This document shows, in pieces, positions 35,579-44,393 of a stretch of DNA of 64,000 bases (the first letter of the stretch is position 1; the number at the start of each line of letters is the position of its first letter). Both the position numbers and the translations under genes were made by a program. The stretch comes from CAMDPA01 sp965223035. GTDB lineage: Bacteria; Pseudomonadota; Alphaproteobacteria; Rhizobiales; Hyphomicrobiaceae. The stretch covers positions 310,001-374,000 of the forward strand of contig OZ244980.1 of NCBI GenBank assembly GCA_965223035.1, in the 5' to 3' direction. Under the pieces are notes generated by a model. That model made no database searches, was not told the origin of the DNA, and saw only the letters and a program-made list of their open reading frames with translations.

Positions 35579-36862
35579 TTATGCGTCCGAACGGTGCGGC
35601 TGATCGCGGACCGTCGAAGCGTCTTGGCACCCATCGAGTCTGCGTGCGCGAGCTAGATGGAAGGCCCGTTGCAGGGCCGCCTCATAGGCCCGCCTGACGC
35701 CGTCGTCATCACCGGCTTGCGACTGCCGATGGGCCAGGTAATAGGTGGCAGCCTTGCCAAGGGCGAAGGTGGTGGCAAAGCTCATCGCCGCTGCGGCGGC
35801 GATGCCGGCGGTCTGACCATAGACGGGGATCAATTTGGCCAGTTCCCGCGCGCCGAATGTGGAGGCCCAACGAAGCAGCGTTCCGGTCCCCAAGGCACCG
35901 GCGAACTCGCCGACCATGCGGCGATCCCAGGTGACGTCATAGATTTCGCCAAGACTATGCAGCAGTTTGCCTTGAATGCCCGGTACCGCGACCGCGCCGG
36001 CGACCGGAAGCACCCCGGTTGCCGCGGCCGCCGCGGCGTAACCAAGGATGTGTGGATGGGCCCGTCGCTCTCGCACATCTTGGTCGGACTGATCACCCTG
36101 CAGCGCCGCGATGATGGCAGCAGGCGCGATCGACGCCAACCTCGCTTGCAACGCCTCCAACCCAAACAAGCGGGGTTCGTAGCCGTCGCCTTCAACCGTA
36201 AAATCGATCGGAACAAAGCCGATCGGTGCCTTGCCGGGTAAATGCGCCATGGTCTGTCGTTGCCAGGCCAGCTGTCGGGCCAGGTCCCCCGGCAGGGCGG
36301 TGGTCGGCAACCCGTTTTCGTCAAACGGATATCGCGGAGGATGATCTTGTTGCGGCGGATAAGCCTCATGCAGACAGGTCTGCGCCACCAACACCGGCCA
36401 TTCCGGATGGCGGTTGCGGGCCTTGATGACCACATCGCGGATCAGCTCTTGGGCCGGATCCGTGGCCTTCATCACCACCAGCATCAGATGGGCTTGGCGC
36501 TCCGCGACGGCGATGTCGGCGGCATATTCATAATTGGCTTCGCCCAACCCGCGGGTGTCGAGGAAACGGACGACCGGAGCGTCGGGCGGGAAGTCGAAGA
36601 TCTGCGAGGCTTGGGTGCAAGCCTTGAAACCCCGGCCGACCTCCGCGGCGCCGGCTCCGGTGAGCGCTTGGACGATCGAGCTTTTGCCGGATTGCACCTT
36701 GCCGATCAGCCAGATGACGGGGGCGGATTGAGCGGCCTGATCAGCAATCGCTCGATCAAGCCCCATCTGCCGGGTCGGTGAGAGGATGTTCGACCAGGTG
36801 TCGGCCATCCAACCGGTGAGGCGGCGTTGCACCGTCGTGAAATCTGGCAATGGTGGTCGCAT
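35579..36862 (-). CDS. GTPase with C-terminal hydrophobic (DUF697-like) domain
   Basis: 427 residues from ATG 36862; a GTG at 36907 is an alternative. The P-loop is GKVQSGKSSIVQAL (about residues 54-67), switch II is DTRGLGE (about 102) and the expected NKxD region reads AQTCLHE, which is non-canonical. After about residue 250 come alanine- and glycine-rich hydrophobic segments resembling the DUF697 membrane domain found in paired GTPases. It is the upstream partner of the second GTPase. The odd G4 loop may mean altered nucleotide choice. Biological role unknown. Confidence 0.78.
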   Translation of the reverse strand: MRPPLPDFTTVQRRLTGWMADTWSNILSPTRQMGLDRAIADQAAQSAPVIWLIGKVQSGKSSIVQALTGAGAAEVGRGFKACTQASQIFDFPPDAPVVRFLDTRGLGEANYEYAADIAVAERQAHLMLVVMKATDPAQELIRDVVIKARNRHPEWPVLVAQTCLHEAYPPQQDHPPRYPFDENGLPTTALPGDLARQLAWQRQTMAHLPGKAPIGFVPIDFTVEGDGYEPRLFGLEALQARLASIAPAAIIAALQGDQSDQDVRERRAHPHILGYAAAAAATGVLPVAGAVAVPGIQGKLLHSLGEIYDVTWDRRMVGEFAGALGTGTLLRWASTFGARELAKLIPVYGQTAGIAAAAAMSFATTFALGKAATYYLAHRQSQAGDDDGVRRAYEAALQRAFHLARARRLDGCQDASTVRDQPHRSDA

Positions 36863-36986
36863 CGGTGAGATATAGGGCTTAATGAGCCGTTTGGACAACC
36901 GGTGCACAGACTAGACGGCCGGTGGTGAACGATACCCCGCTCGCTTTGGGGTGCATTCGCCCCTCGGCGCGGCCCATGCTTGCATG

Positions 36987-37128
36987 CTAGATCATCTTTG
37001 CGCCTTAAATCGGAACCGCAAAGCCGGTTCCGATTTAAGGCGCAAAGATGATCGCTCTTAATGCGTAGAGCAACTTTCTGCCTTTGATCGGGATCGTTCC
37101 GATTCCGATCAAAGGCAGGTTGCTCTAG
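36987..37128 (-). repeat. family A element A7, full length
   Basis: A 142-bp copy in reverse orientation, from CTAGATCATC to GTTGCTCTAG, with both hairpins perfectly paired. Hairpin 2 has the short 6-base loop (CAAAGC) rather than the long one of A5 and A8. It lies between the GTPase and usher-like genes. Confidence 0.9.
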
Positions 37129-37141
37129 CGGCCGTGCGAGC

Positions 37142-39751
37142 CTACCGAGCCTTGCCTGTTAGGCGAAAATCAATGCCAAACACATACTCATCATCGATCC
37201 GGAATCGTCGCCCCGCGGCCGGCACACCCGATTGGCCGACGACCTTGGCCTGGTAGGTTCCGCGCTTCAGTCCGTCGATTCGATAATAGCCGAACACGTT
37301 GGTTGTGCCTTCACCCATCAGATTGCCCGCGGCGTCGAAGATCTTGATGTTGGCGTTGGCAATCGGCGCATCGGCCCGAGTGCTGAGTTTGCCGGCGACG
37401 CCGTACTCGACGTGGGTCGAGAACCGCATCGGCGTAACTGCGCCAGGGGCAACCTCGGCGACAATCATGCGCTTTTCCAGAACATGCTCGATGGGAAGCT
37501 GTTCATCGTCCATCTCAACGGTATGGATCCCGCTTTTGAGATCCTGCACGAAGAACGTGCCATCCGGTCGCGTCCGGGTGGCGACGCGCCCGTCGACGAG
37601 AATGGGAATTCCGGACAAATCCGCCTCCGCAGCTTGATGCTCGGCCGCGATCCGGCCCGCCAGCGCGCCACGGTCGAGTGGAATGCTATGGGACGGTGCC
37701 GCTGTGAAGCCGGCTTCGGACACCGCAAGATCATAGCGCAAACCAACACGTATCCCTAAATCGTCGGTTCGAACAGCGCGGTAGATGTCGGATCGAAGCG
37801 GTCGATGATAGGCCTGGGCGTACGCTTGAACCCCCGGTCTGATGGTTTTGTTGATGCTGCCTTGCACCGAGTGCCTTCGGTGTTGGTCGATGTAGCCGGC
37901 GATGTGCCAGCTCAAGTCCCACCCGTCGCTTGCGGGACCGCTGGCGCCTAACCCGGCGCGCCAGGTGCCGATGGCGGTGCGCTGCAACTCCGTGCTCAAG
38001 CTCAGGCCCCCGCCGATCGTGTGCACGAAACTCAGAGCGCCGGCACCACGATTGTATGAACTGTGGATCCAGGCGTGTCGGGACAGTTTGTAACGGCCAT
38101 CCACCCGATAGTGGCCGAACTTGTTGGGTCGCGCCTTCACCGACAACTCAGGCCACGGCCTCCAAGCAAAGAACGGGATAATGAAGCTTGCTTCCGGCAC
38201 CGAGCGTGCAATCACGCCGACCATCAGCTGTTCGGAAACACGATATCCAAGCTCGGCGAAATGATCCCAGTACGGACGACCCCTTTTGTCTTCAGTGTGA
38301 TCCCAATCCGCAACAGCGTACCTGCTGTCGCCTGCGCGGCGGCCCAGGTGGTATCGTCGCCACGATGAGTGGGCCAGAAATCGCCAGGCGTCGAAGCGCC
38401 AATCCAGCTCGGCGATGTAGGCCGCTCCGACATCCGCTCCTGCCGCGCCGGCGACGGAAGCGATGGCACGCTGCGATAGGCGCGCGATCGCCCCGACCAT
38501 GCCGCGCGTTACACCACCGACGGTCGATGCGCCGGCTTCCAGCGTCAGCCCGGAGCGCGGCGCATAGCGCGCGAATGCGGTGCCAGACGCGGTGCTGCCG
38601 GGATAGCGCCGATACGCGTCAGACTCGGACGGCCGCCTCCATGTGTCGAACAGGTCCTCAAAGGTGTTCCTGCCATGACCGACGGCGCCGCTGACGGACA
38701 TCTGTCCCGGCTGCAACAGCAGATCGGAGAGATTGAGTGACTTGCTGATGATGTCGACGGGGGTAACGGCACTGCGGTGATCGTAAACTCGGATCTGAAC
38801 TTGGCTTTGCCGGACCGGCAGAATCACATCTGTGAAGCGGTATGCGCCGTCGATGCCGATCGGTGTCTGGGCGATCAGCTGGTCGTTCAACCACAACTGA
38901 GCGAAACCGCCGACCGGGCCACGGCCCTCGAAGGTCCGGCGCGTCTCGACCGTACGGCTCAGGAGCGCACCGGCGTACAGGCTGCGGTTGTTGAGGGGTG
39001 CCGGTACATTGGTCCACGCCACTTGGGCACCGGTGAGCTCGACCGTTTGCATGAGCGGATGCTGCGCGATCGTCTGGTGCCCGAACTGCAAAAACCGGCC
39101 TTCACCGAACGACGTCATCCACACCGCATCGCGCAGACGGCGCCGCGTATAGATGTCCTCTTCGTATGTGACGCGCCAAACGCCGCCATAGGCGTGACCG
39201 CTCGCGCGAAACAACCCCTCGAAGCGGTTGCGATCGCGTTTGCGGAAGGTGTATGCCAAATCGCCATGCAGCGTCGATAGCCCGGCCCGCGGCGGTCGCG
39301 CCTCCGGCTCCAGGCGCAGCTCCGGCCGCCGATCTTCGGCGACCAGAACCGGTGCGCCGGCGCGCCATGGCAGCTCGACGGTGATCAACAGGTCGTCCGG
39401 ATCCAGCGAGACGGCGGCGCTGAGCCGGTCCCGCAGGAAGTGCGTGTCGATGTAGGCCACGTCGCCCGTTTGCACGAGATAGCGGGCCGGAACATCGACG
39501 ATGCCGAGCGGGGTGGCGAGGTGCAGGGGCCGGTCTTGTGCGCTCACGACCCGCACCGACAAGGTGCTGGAGACGTCGGCCAATGGCAGCCAATACCGGC
39601 CCTCGCGCTCCACGACCAATACCGCCTCAAGCAGGCGGTTGCCCACACGCAAACCGACGAGCTCCTCGCTCGCCCGTACACCTGAGCTCGACGCGAACGT
39701 CAGCACCGCCAACAGCAGCGCGGCTGCAACGCGAAAGGCTTCAGCGCCCAA
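37142..39751 (-). CDS. outer-membrane usher-like protein
   Basis: About 869 residues if translation starts at TTG 39751, which gives a tidy 27-residue signal peptide (AALLLAVLTFASSSGVRA). The frame stays open to 40054, but the extra 101 residues look non-coding. The mature part has long beta-rich sequence, a WLNDQLIAQTPIGIDGAYRF segment followed by VQIRVYDHRSA, which resembles the plug/barrel region of fimbrial ushers, and two C-terminal beta-sandwich-like stretches (GIPILVDGRVATRTRPDGTF; NIKIFDAAGNLMGEGTTNVF). With a chaperone-like gene and two pilin-like genes on the same strand upstream, it is the likely assembly platform. It is too divergent to name a pilus class. Confidence 0.68.
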   Translation of the reverse strand: MGAEAFRVAAALLLAVLTFASSSGVRASEELVGLRVGNRLLEAVLVVEREGRYWLPLADVSSTLSVRVVSAQDRPLHLATPLGIVDVPARYLVQTGDVAYIDTHFLRDRLSAAVSLDPDDLLITVELPWRAGAPVLVAEDRRPELRLEPEARPPRAGLSTLHGDLAYTFRKRDRNRFEGLFRASGHAYGGVWRVTYEEDIYTRRRLRDAVWMTSFGEGRFLQFGHQTIAQHPLMQTVELTGAQVAWTNVPAPLNNRSLYAGALLSRTVETRRTFEGRGPVGGFAQLWLNDQLIAQTPIGIDGAYRFTDVILPVRQSQVQIRVYDHRSAVTPVDIISKSLNLSDLLLQPGQMSVSGAVGHGRNTFEDLFDTWRRPSESDAYRRYPGSTASGTAFARYAPRSGLTLEAGASTVGGVTRGMVGAIARLSQRAIASVAGAAGADVGAAYIAELDWRFDAWRFLAHSSWRRYHLGRRAGDSRYAVADWDHTEDKRGRPYWDHFAELGYRVSEQLMVGVIARSVPEASFIIPFFAWRPWPELSVKARPNKFGHYRVDGRYKLSRHAWIHSSYNRGAGALSFVHTIGGGLSLSTELQRTAIGTWRAGLGASGPASDGWDLSWHIAGYIDQHRRHSVQGSINKTIRPGVQAYAQAYHRPLRSDIYRAVRTDDLGIRVGLRYDLAVSEAGFTAAPSHSIPLDRGALAGRIAAEHQAAEADLSGIPILVDGRVATRTRPDGTFFVQDLKSGIHTVEMDDEQLPIEHVLEKRMIVAEVAPGAVTPMRFSTHVEYGVAGKLSTRADAPIANANIKIFDAAGNLMGEGTTNVFGYYRIDGLKRGTYQAKVVGQSGVPAAGRRFRIDDEYVFGIDFRLTGKAR

Positions 39752-39972
39752 CCGCTGCGCAGAACCCTGGGTGCAATGGATACCAACGGCAGTGCGGTGG
39801 TATCTTTGCAGGCCGTGAGCAGCGAGGTGCCGGTTGCACTCGGTTGGCGGCCGGCAAGCATCGTTTGCCACCGCACGCTCAATGGCCGGCCTAGGCGCTC
39901 CACATTCTACCCAATGCCGCAGGCTCGGGTGGCACGAGGTATGTGCCGATCGCATGCTGGCAATTCTGGATC

Positions 39973-40400
39973 TGGCAATTGATCTGCCAACTGACATTTT
40001 TTGATTGAAACACGCTTTGGAAGAATAATGACGGAATCGTACGCTGTGTTCCACCAGTCACCCCTCACCTTGAGCCAGCTTGGCGCCCTGCTCAATCGAT
40101 TGATCGTGATTGCCGGAAAGCGCGATTTTCTACTGCAAACGATCTCGCTCAACGCGCGGCGACTATGATCGCAAGCTACCGGGACTATCGTCGTCGAATT
40201 AGCTCAACTGACTCGATTAGTATCGATATTTTGATTGCAGGATTCAGAAGGGTTTGAAGAAACTGATTCAATAGCAATTGACTTGATTTTAATTGAATCA
40301 GAAAAACCGCTTTGTCTTTAGCCGGAGATGAAGTTAATCGGACCTTAACCCAGCTCGGCCCTTCATTTGCAAACAGAGCCCGTCAATGGAGGCGGCGGAC
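39973..40400. promoter_or_regulatory. AT-rich region with inverted repeats upstream of the usher
   Basis: Markedly AT-rich for this genome. It holds TGGCA/TGCCA (39973-39989). A 10-bp perfect inverted repeat CTGATTCAAT / ATTGAATCAG (40263-40272 and 40292-40301) encloses a 19-base AT-rich spacer. It could be a promoter/operator zone for the usher on the minus strand. No gene recognised. Confidence 0.4.
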
Positions 40401-40690
40401 ATGAGGTCATCGAGGTTTACCGACGCGCAAGTCACGACGTTCTGGCCGAACAGGAACGCGGCCAGGCGATGCTGATACGGCAGAATGGGACCGGTCAGGA
40501 CGGGCCTTGCATTGCGCCGGGTAAGCCGCAACAAGAGGCGTTCATCGAGCCATTGAACCGGCGGCTCAGGGAGCAGTTGTCGAACGAAGAGGCGCTTGAG
40601 CGTCACCGGACGGCACGATCACAATCATGTGCGCCCGCGTTCGGCGCCCGGTGCTGCGGCGCCGGCCCCGGCGCCGCAGCACGACGCTCA
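40401..40690 (+). pseudogene. IS3-family transposase remnant
   Basis: Three pieces in different frames. MRSSRFTDAQV from ATG 40401 followed by VLAEQERGQAM look like the start of OrfA. IAPGKPQQEAFIEPLNRRLR (from 40511) is the end of the OrfB integrase core with its catalytic Glu. GRHDHNHVRPRSAPG (to about 40660) is the usual C-terminus. Most of OrfA and the first two-thirds of OrfB are deleted. It is a short, old relic inside the chaperone-usher locus. Confidence 0.72.
40651..40682. repeat. perfect 15-bp GC-rich inverted repeat
   Basis: GTGCTGCGGCGCCGG and its exact complement with a 2-base spacer, at the end of the IS3 remnant. No T-run follows on either strand. Confidence 0.7.
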
Positions 40691-41029
40691 GGACCGGCCA
40701 CGGGGAACGCACGCCTTGCCCTGCCGACCACCATCGCTCCGCCAGACTGATAAAAGCGATGGCGGCTCCAGGGAAAGGCTCAACACATCTCAATGACCGA
40801 AGAATAAGGGGAGGCTTAACGAATACCGCTTTTCGCAGTTCGCAGGAAGTGTCCCGAATGTTCGGCAAAAACTTGTTTGGCCTCTTGACGGGAGAGACGG
40901 CCGGCACCGCAGATCCTGATAGGGCGGACATGATCTGACGGTTTTCGAAATGAATGCTGCCGCCGAAGGGCTCAGTTCAATTCAACTGAATTGGATCGCG
41001 ATCGCGGATCCACATCGAGACCCGGCGAT
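40691..41029. other. intergenic region with CAATTCA palindrome
   Basis: No gene recognised. CAATTCA-AC-TGAATTG at 40978-40993 is a 7-bp perfect inverted repeat in an AT-rich patch just past the 3' end of the secreted-protein gene. Confidence 0.35.
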
Positions 41030-41581
41030 TCAGGGTAGCTCTACGGTGGGCTCAATTTCTATTCTGTAGCGGCCCGCAGTCGGTAAGCCGACGGCGGCGA
41101 ATTCGAGAATGACGCCGCCTTGCACGATTTGCTGGCCGCCACCTCGGCAGACTGTTACCGGCGCCAACGGCCGCAAGGCCACCGGCAATCGACGATCGCC
41201 AACATCGCTGTGGTGGGCTTCGCGCGCAGCCCGCCCCTTGACGAGCAGGCGGTAGCTCACGCGCAAGGCAAGCGGCGAGATGGTCGACGGTATCTTGCGC
41301 TGCCACAGATCGGGAATGCGGCGGATGATGCGATGGACCGACTTCGGCCTGATTAAGCCCAACCGAAAAGGGACTGTTCCGCTAGGGCCCAGCCCACGGG
41401 AAAGCTCGCGTGTGCCGACCCTTTCAAGTTGGATCACCGCTGGGACGGACATGCGGCGATGCTCATTGCCGCTGCTCAAATCCGCGCAGCTGAGCCCGGC
41501 CTGCGCCGGTCCGGCCGCAAGCAAGAGGGCGACGAGCGCGGTCGCGTGGAACTGGCTGAGGCCGTGGGTGCTGTGCATCGG
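41030..41581 (-). CDS. secreted protein of the chaperone-usher locus, unknown
   Basis: 183 residues from ATG 41581, which has GGAG 11 bases upstream and lies 2 bases after the chaperone stop. A longer frame runs back through the chaperone gene but is not credible. It has a signal peptide (about 10-30, GPAQAG) and two cysteines, in LSCADLSS right after the cleavage site and in TVCRGG near residue 149. The remainder is beta-rich with an arginine-rich middle. No family recognised. Its place after the chaperone suggests a minor subunit, adhesin or tip protein, which is an inference. Confidence 0.6.
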   Translation of the reverse strand, partial: PMHSTHGLSQFHATALVALLLAAGPAQAGLSCADLSSGNEHRRMSVPAVIQLERVGTRELSRGLGPSGTVPFRLGLIRPKSVHRIIRRIPDLWQRKIPSTISPLALRVSYRLLVKGRAAREAHHSDVGDRRLPVALRPLAPVTVCRGGGQQIVQGGVILEFAAVGLPTAGRYRIEIEPTVELP

Positions 41582-41583
41582 GA

Positions 41584-42438
41584 CTATTCTCCGACAGCAA
41601 AACGCACTGTTTGCGTGATCGGCGCGCTGCCCAATTTGCCAGTTAACAGCAGATGGTAGCGGCCGGCGGGAAGAGGATCCTTCAGCTTGACGCTGAGCGT
41701 GCGCCGCGTGCCGGGCAGAACCGGTAGATCCGGCAGCAGATTGGCGCGCAGGGCACCGGCGGGTCGGTAATCTTGAACATTTAAGAAGCGCTTGCGGCTC
41801 AGTTGCGCTACGGCCTGGTCCCGACCTGGGAATTTTGTTGTCGGCCAAATGGCATAGGCGGCCAACATGCGGACACTGGCATTGCCGACGCTTTGAATGT
41901 CCATGGCCAGCTCATTAGCCGTGGCGCTCAGCCCCTTGAGTTGGGCCACACGTCTGGTGTTGCCGACGTGGGCATAGACGGCGACCCCGAATCTAAAGCC
42001 AATGTTGAGCTTACCGGCCCTGCTGAGTCCGCCTTTTCGCGACAGGAAGATCATCGCGCGATGCTCACCTTCCTTCGGCCTGACATAGGGTCTGACCGCG
42101 AACCTAATAGTGCGGGTCCTGCCGGCCTCAACGGTCAGCGACAACGGCCGGATGATGATCCATTGGTCCAACGACTGCGGCGTCGGTGCCACTTCCCGCA
42201 CCCGGTTGTCTTCGTCGAGGTCGAAGTGTGCCACGCGCACGGCGAGCGTAACCGGCTGCGCGCTTTGATTGGATACCTTGAGCGAGCGCGTCACGGGGCG
42301 GTTGCCGAGGGCAAACTCAAACCGCATCGGCGAGACCGCGAATTGGAACGCGGCGGCACGCGAAACCGCACCGGACAGCGCCGCTGCAGCCAACAGCGTG
42401 CAAACCATGAGCCGCATGAGCGTCTGCTGGGCCAACAT
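41584..42438 (-). CDS. periplasmic pilus-assembly chaperone-like protein
   Basis: 284 residues from ATG 42438, with GGGGAG 4 bases upstream; TTG 42450 or ATG 42417 are alternatives. A signal peptide ends near SRAAAFQ. Two immunoglobulin-like domains follow, as in PapD-type chaperones: AVSPMRFEFALGNRPVTRSLKVSNQS, then PQSLDQWIIIRPLSLTVEAGRTRTIRF, where the G1-strand-like edge would cap a subunit, then PKEGEHRAMIFLSR. Length is slightly longer than the usual ~230. It lies between the pilin-like genes and the small secreted protein in one minus-strand operon. Confidence 0.72.
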   Translation of the reverse strand: MLAQQTLMRLMVCTLLAAAALSGAVSRAAAFQFAVSPMRFEFALGNRPVTRSLKVSNQSAQPVTLAVRVAHFDLDEDNRVREVAPTPQSLDQWIIIRPLSLTVEAGRTRTIRFAVRPYVRPKEGEHRAMIFLSRKGGLSRAGKLNIGFRFGVAVYAHVGNTRRVAQLKGLSATANELAMDIQSVGNASVRMLAAYAIWPTTKFPGRDQAVAQLSRKRFLNVQDYRPAGALRANLLPDLPVLPGTRRTLSVKLKDPLPAGRYHLLLTGKLGSAPITQTVRFAVGE

Positions 42439-42462
42439 CACGCTCCCCAAGTTGGCGTTTGG

Positions 42463-43080
42463 TTATGGTGTGACCACCTCGATCACGAACTCGATTGTCG
42501 AGCCATCGGTGTCGGAAAAGGTGTCCGCCGCAACGACCCCGCTTAGATCCAGGTTCATGGTTACGTCGAAGGTGTTTAGCGTACCGAAGCCGCCCGTCAA
42601 TGTCAGGCCGTTCAGCCCGGCATCACTGGTGGTGACGCTGTTGACGGTTATGCTGCCGTTGGCGACGCCGCCGGCGGCCTCTAACGTCGGCTCGAAGCTT
42701 GGAACTGTGATTGTCGCGGTGCCTCCGCTTGCGATGGCGCGTACGCCGCAGGTATCCGTAAGCACCAAGTCGATCGTGGTTGTTACGCCCGGTGCGCTGC
42801 CCGTCAAGTCCATATCGGCGGTAACTGTGCCGGGGGCCGCGGTGTAGCCTGTGGGCCCGCCGACGCCGTTGACTGAGGCGCCGGAATCGTTGGTGACACC
42901 CAGAGCAGTCGCGAGATCGGCCGTCGACAGCGATAACGCGATGTCGTCGTAACAGTAGAGGATCAGGATAGACGGCAACGTAATGTCGATGTCGACATCG
43001 ACACTAGCAGCGTGAGAGCTGCCTCCTGGCGCGCACATTATGGCGGCTGAAAGCGCGATCGCTGCAAGTTTCTTCTTCAT
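42463..43080 (-). CDS. pilin-like secreted subunit B
   Basis: 205 residues with a signal peptide (MKKKLAAIALSAAIM ... SHAA). The mature protein is small-residue rich (Gly, Ser, Thr, Val, Ala) and strongly beta, with few charges except Asp. It has one Cys pair candidate, in ILYCYDD near residue 43 and DTCGVRA near 111. It ends in FVIEVVTP, close to the end of the neighbouring subunit. These are features of fimbrial subunits. It starts 24 bases before the chaperone gene on the same strand. No named pilin family was recognised. It may be the major subunit. Confidence 0.65.
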   Translation of the reverse strand: MKKKLAAIALSAAIMCAPGGSSHAASVDVDIDITLPSILILYCYDDIALSLSTADLATALGVTNDSGASVNGVGGPTGYTAAPGTVTADMDLTGSAPGVTTTIDLVLTDTCGVRAIASGGTATITVPSFEPTLEAAGGVANGSITVNSVTTSDAGLNGLTLTGGFGTLNTFDVTMNLDLSGVVAADTFSDTDGSTIEFVIEVVTP

Positions 43081-43144
43081 TTGGCCTCGTTTCGAATCGG
43101 TCTTGATCGGATGGCAAGCGGGTGGGTCGGTAACGATGCTGACG

Positions 43145-43190
43145 TAGAATCATATATATTAAATTAATTTGGGAGCCAATTCGGTACAAA
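43145..43190 (-). promoter_or_regulatory. possible promoter of the subunit B gene
   Basis: On the minus strand TTGGCT is followed about 17 bases later by TATATG within an AT-rich run, about 70 bases before the subunit start. It would let subunit B, chaperone and secreted protein be expressed apart from subunit A. Confidence 0.35.
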
Positions 43191-43253
43191 GGCGCTTGTT
43201 TGCACAAATCTCCGTCGCTGTTTCCAGGCTTGCGCGCCCCGTGCAGCCCGCGC

Positions 43254-43886
43254 TTAAGGTGCGGTGACCTCCACGGTAAAATTGCCGTCAAAGACGCTGG
43301 AATAAAGACCCTCATGGGTCGCGGTACTCAAATCCACCTCGATCTGAAATTCGATCAGTGTGTCGGCGAAAAAGTGAAACCACGCCGGATAGGAGTAAGC
43401 CGACCCGAAAGCACCGCCGGAACCGAAACGCCGACCGGTCACCGAGCGAACCGTCACCTGCGACCCACCAGGGCCTGTCAGGATGGTGTTGCCGGTCAGC
43501 GCAATTGACACGTCCACCCGCCCGGAGGATGCGTTGGCTTCGATCAGGCAGCCGACTTGGGTCAATCTGTGACGGGTCGGATCGCCGGTCAGTGGTGCGG
43601 TGATTGGCGGCAAAGCCACCTCCAAACTGCCGGCTTGCGCAGTCGCGGACACCGGACCTGCAATGAGGGTTTGAGCGCTATCGGCACCGGCTCCGCCAGC
43701 ATAAGTGTTGCTCAGGTCGGCAGGTGTGATGACAAACTCGAGCGGACTGAGGCAGATCAACCGTACTGTCGAATCGACGTCTATGACGACGTCAGCGACC
43801 TGCGCTCGCGCCGCCGACGCAAGGCTGAGGGATATGACGGTAAGCCCCAGACCAAGTGCGGCGGCTATCGACGAAGGCCAACGCAT
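43254..43886 (-). CDS. pilin-like secreted subunit A
   Basis: 210 residues from ATG 43886; GTG 43913 is an alternative. A signal peptide ends at ASAARAQ. The mature N-terminus VADVVIDVDSTVRLICL resembles that of subunit B (VDVDIDITLPSILILYC). The C-terminus FTVEVTAP also matches, so the two are paralogues. There are two cysteines (LICLSP near 45, VGCLIEA near 112). It is rich in Thr, Ser and Gly and beta-like throughout. It is the first gene of the presumed fimbrial operon. The family is unknown. Confidence 0.62.
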   Translation of the reverse strand: MRWPSSIAAALGLGLTVISLSLASAARAQVADVVIDVDSTVRLICLSPLEFVITPADLSNTYAGGAGADSAQTLIAGPVSATAQAGSLEVALPPITAPLTGDPTRHRLTQVGCLIEANASSGRVDVSIALTGNTILTGPGGSQVTVRSVTGRRFGSGGAFGSAYSYPAWFHFFADTLIEFQIEVDLSTATHEGLYSSVFDGNFTVEVTAP

Positions 43887-44047
43887 CAGCAACCAATCCA
43901 ACTGAGTTGCCACAGGTGTAGATCGATTCGCTGGCCACAGCTACTGAACGAGAGCGTGGAGCGAACGCCTGTTGATTGCCGCCGGCGACTGCCTTGGCAT
44001 GAGGATACCCGTGCAGCAGGCGGCTCGCATCCGTGAGGGGCTTGGAT

Positions 44048-44164
44048 CATGTCCGCCTGAGACGGAATAGCCTTGCCGGCCCACTCTCCCCCAGCCACCC
44101 CATGGCCGGCTGCTGGGGTTGGCCTGCTGGGGGAGCGGGCCGGTTCCAGCCAGCACTGAAACAC
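44048..44164 (+). repeat. family B element B6
   Basis: Left end CATGTCCGCCTGAGACGG, then GCCGGCCCACTCTCCC, a central GGCCGGC-type palindrome, GGGGGAGCGGGCCGGTTCC, and right end CTGAAACAC. Confidence 0.75.
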
Positions 44165-44236
44165 TCGGGACGCAGGCGGCCGCCGCGGTGATCAGCGCCA
44201 AAAGACGATGGTTGACGGGCGCGGGTGAAGGTTTGT

Positions 44237-44393
44237 CTAGATCATCTTTGCGCCTTAAATCGGAACCGCAACGCCGATTCCAATTGCGCCGGTTCCGATT
44301 TAAGGCGCAAAGATGATCGCTGTTAAAGTGGTGAGCAACTTTCTGCCTTTGATCGGGATCGTTCCGATTCCGATCAAAGGCAGGTTGCTCTAG
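44237..44393 (-). repeat. family A element A8, full length
   Basis: A 157-bp copy in reverse orientation, CTAGATCATC to GTTGCTCTAG, with both stems perfect and the long hairpin-2 loop. It is nearly identical to A5 read on the other strand. Confidence 0.92.

Noticed and set aside
39752..40054. 101-residue upstream extension of the usher-like protein
   Set aside because: Places a signal peptide in the middle of the protein; composition looks non-coding. TTG 39751 gives a normal signal peptide, though the exact start remains unproven.
41582..41848. Upstream extension of the small secreted protein through the chaperone gene
   Set aside because: It overlaps the chaperone in another frame and would bury the signal peptide.
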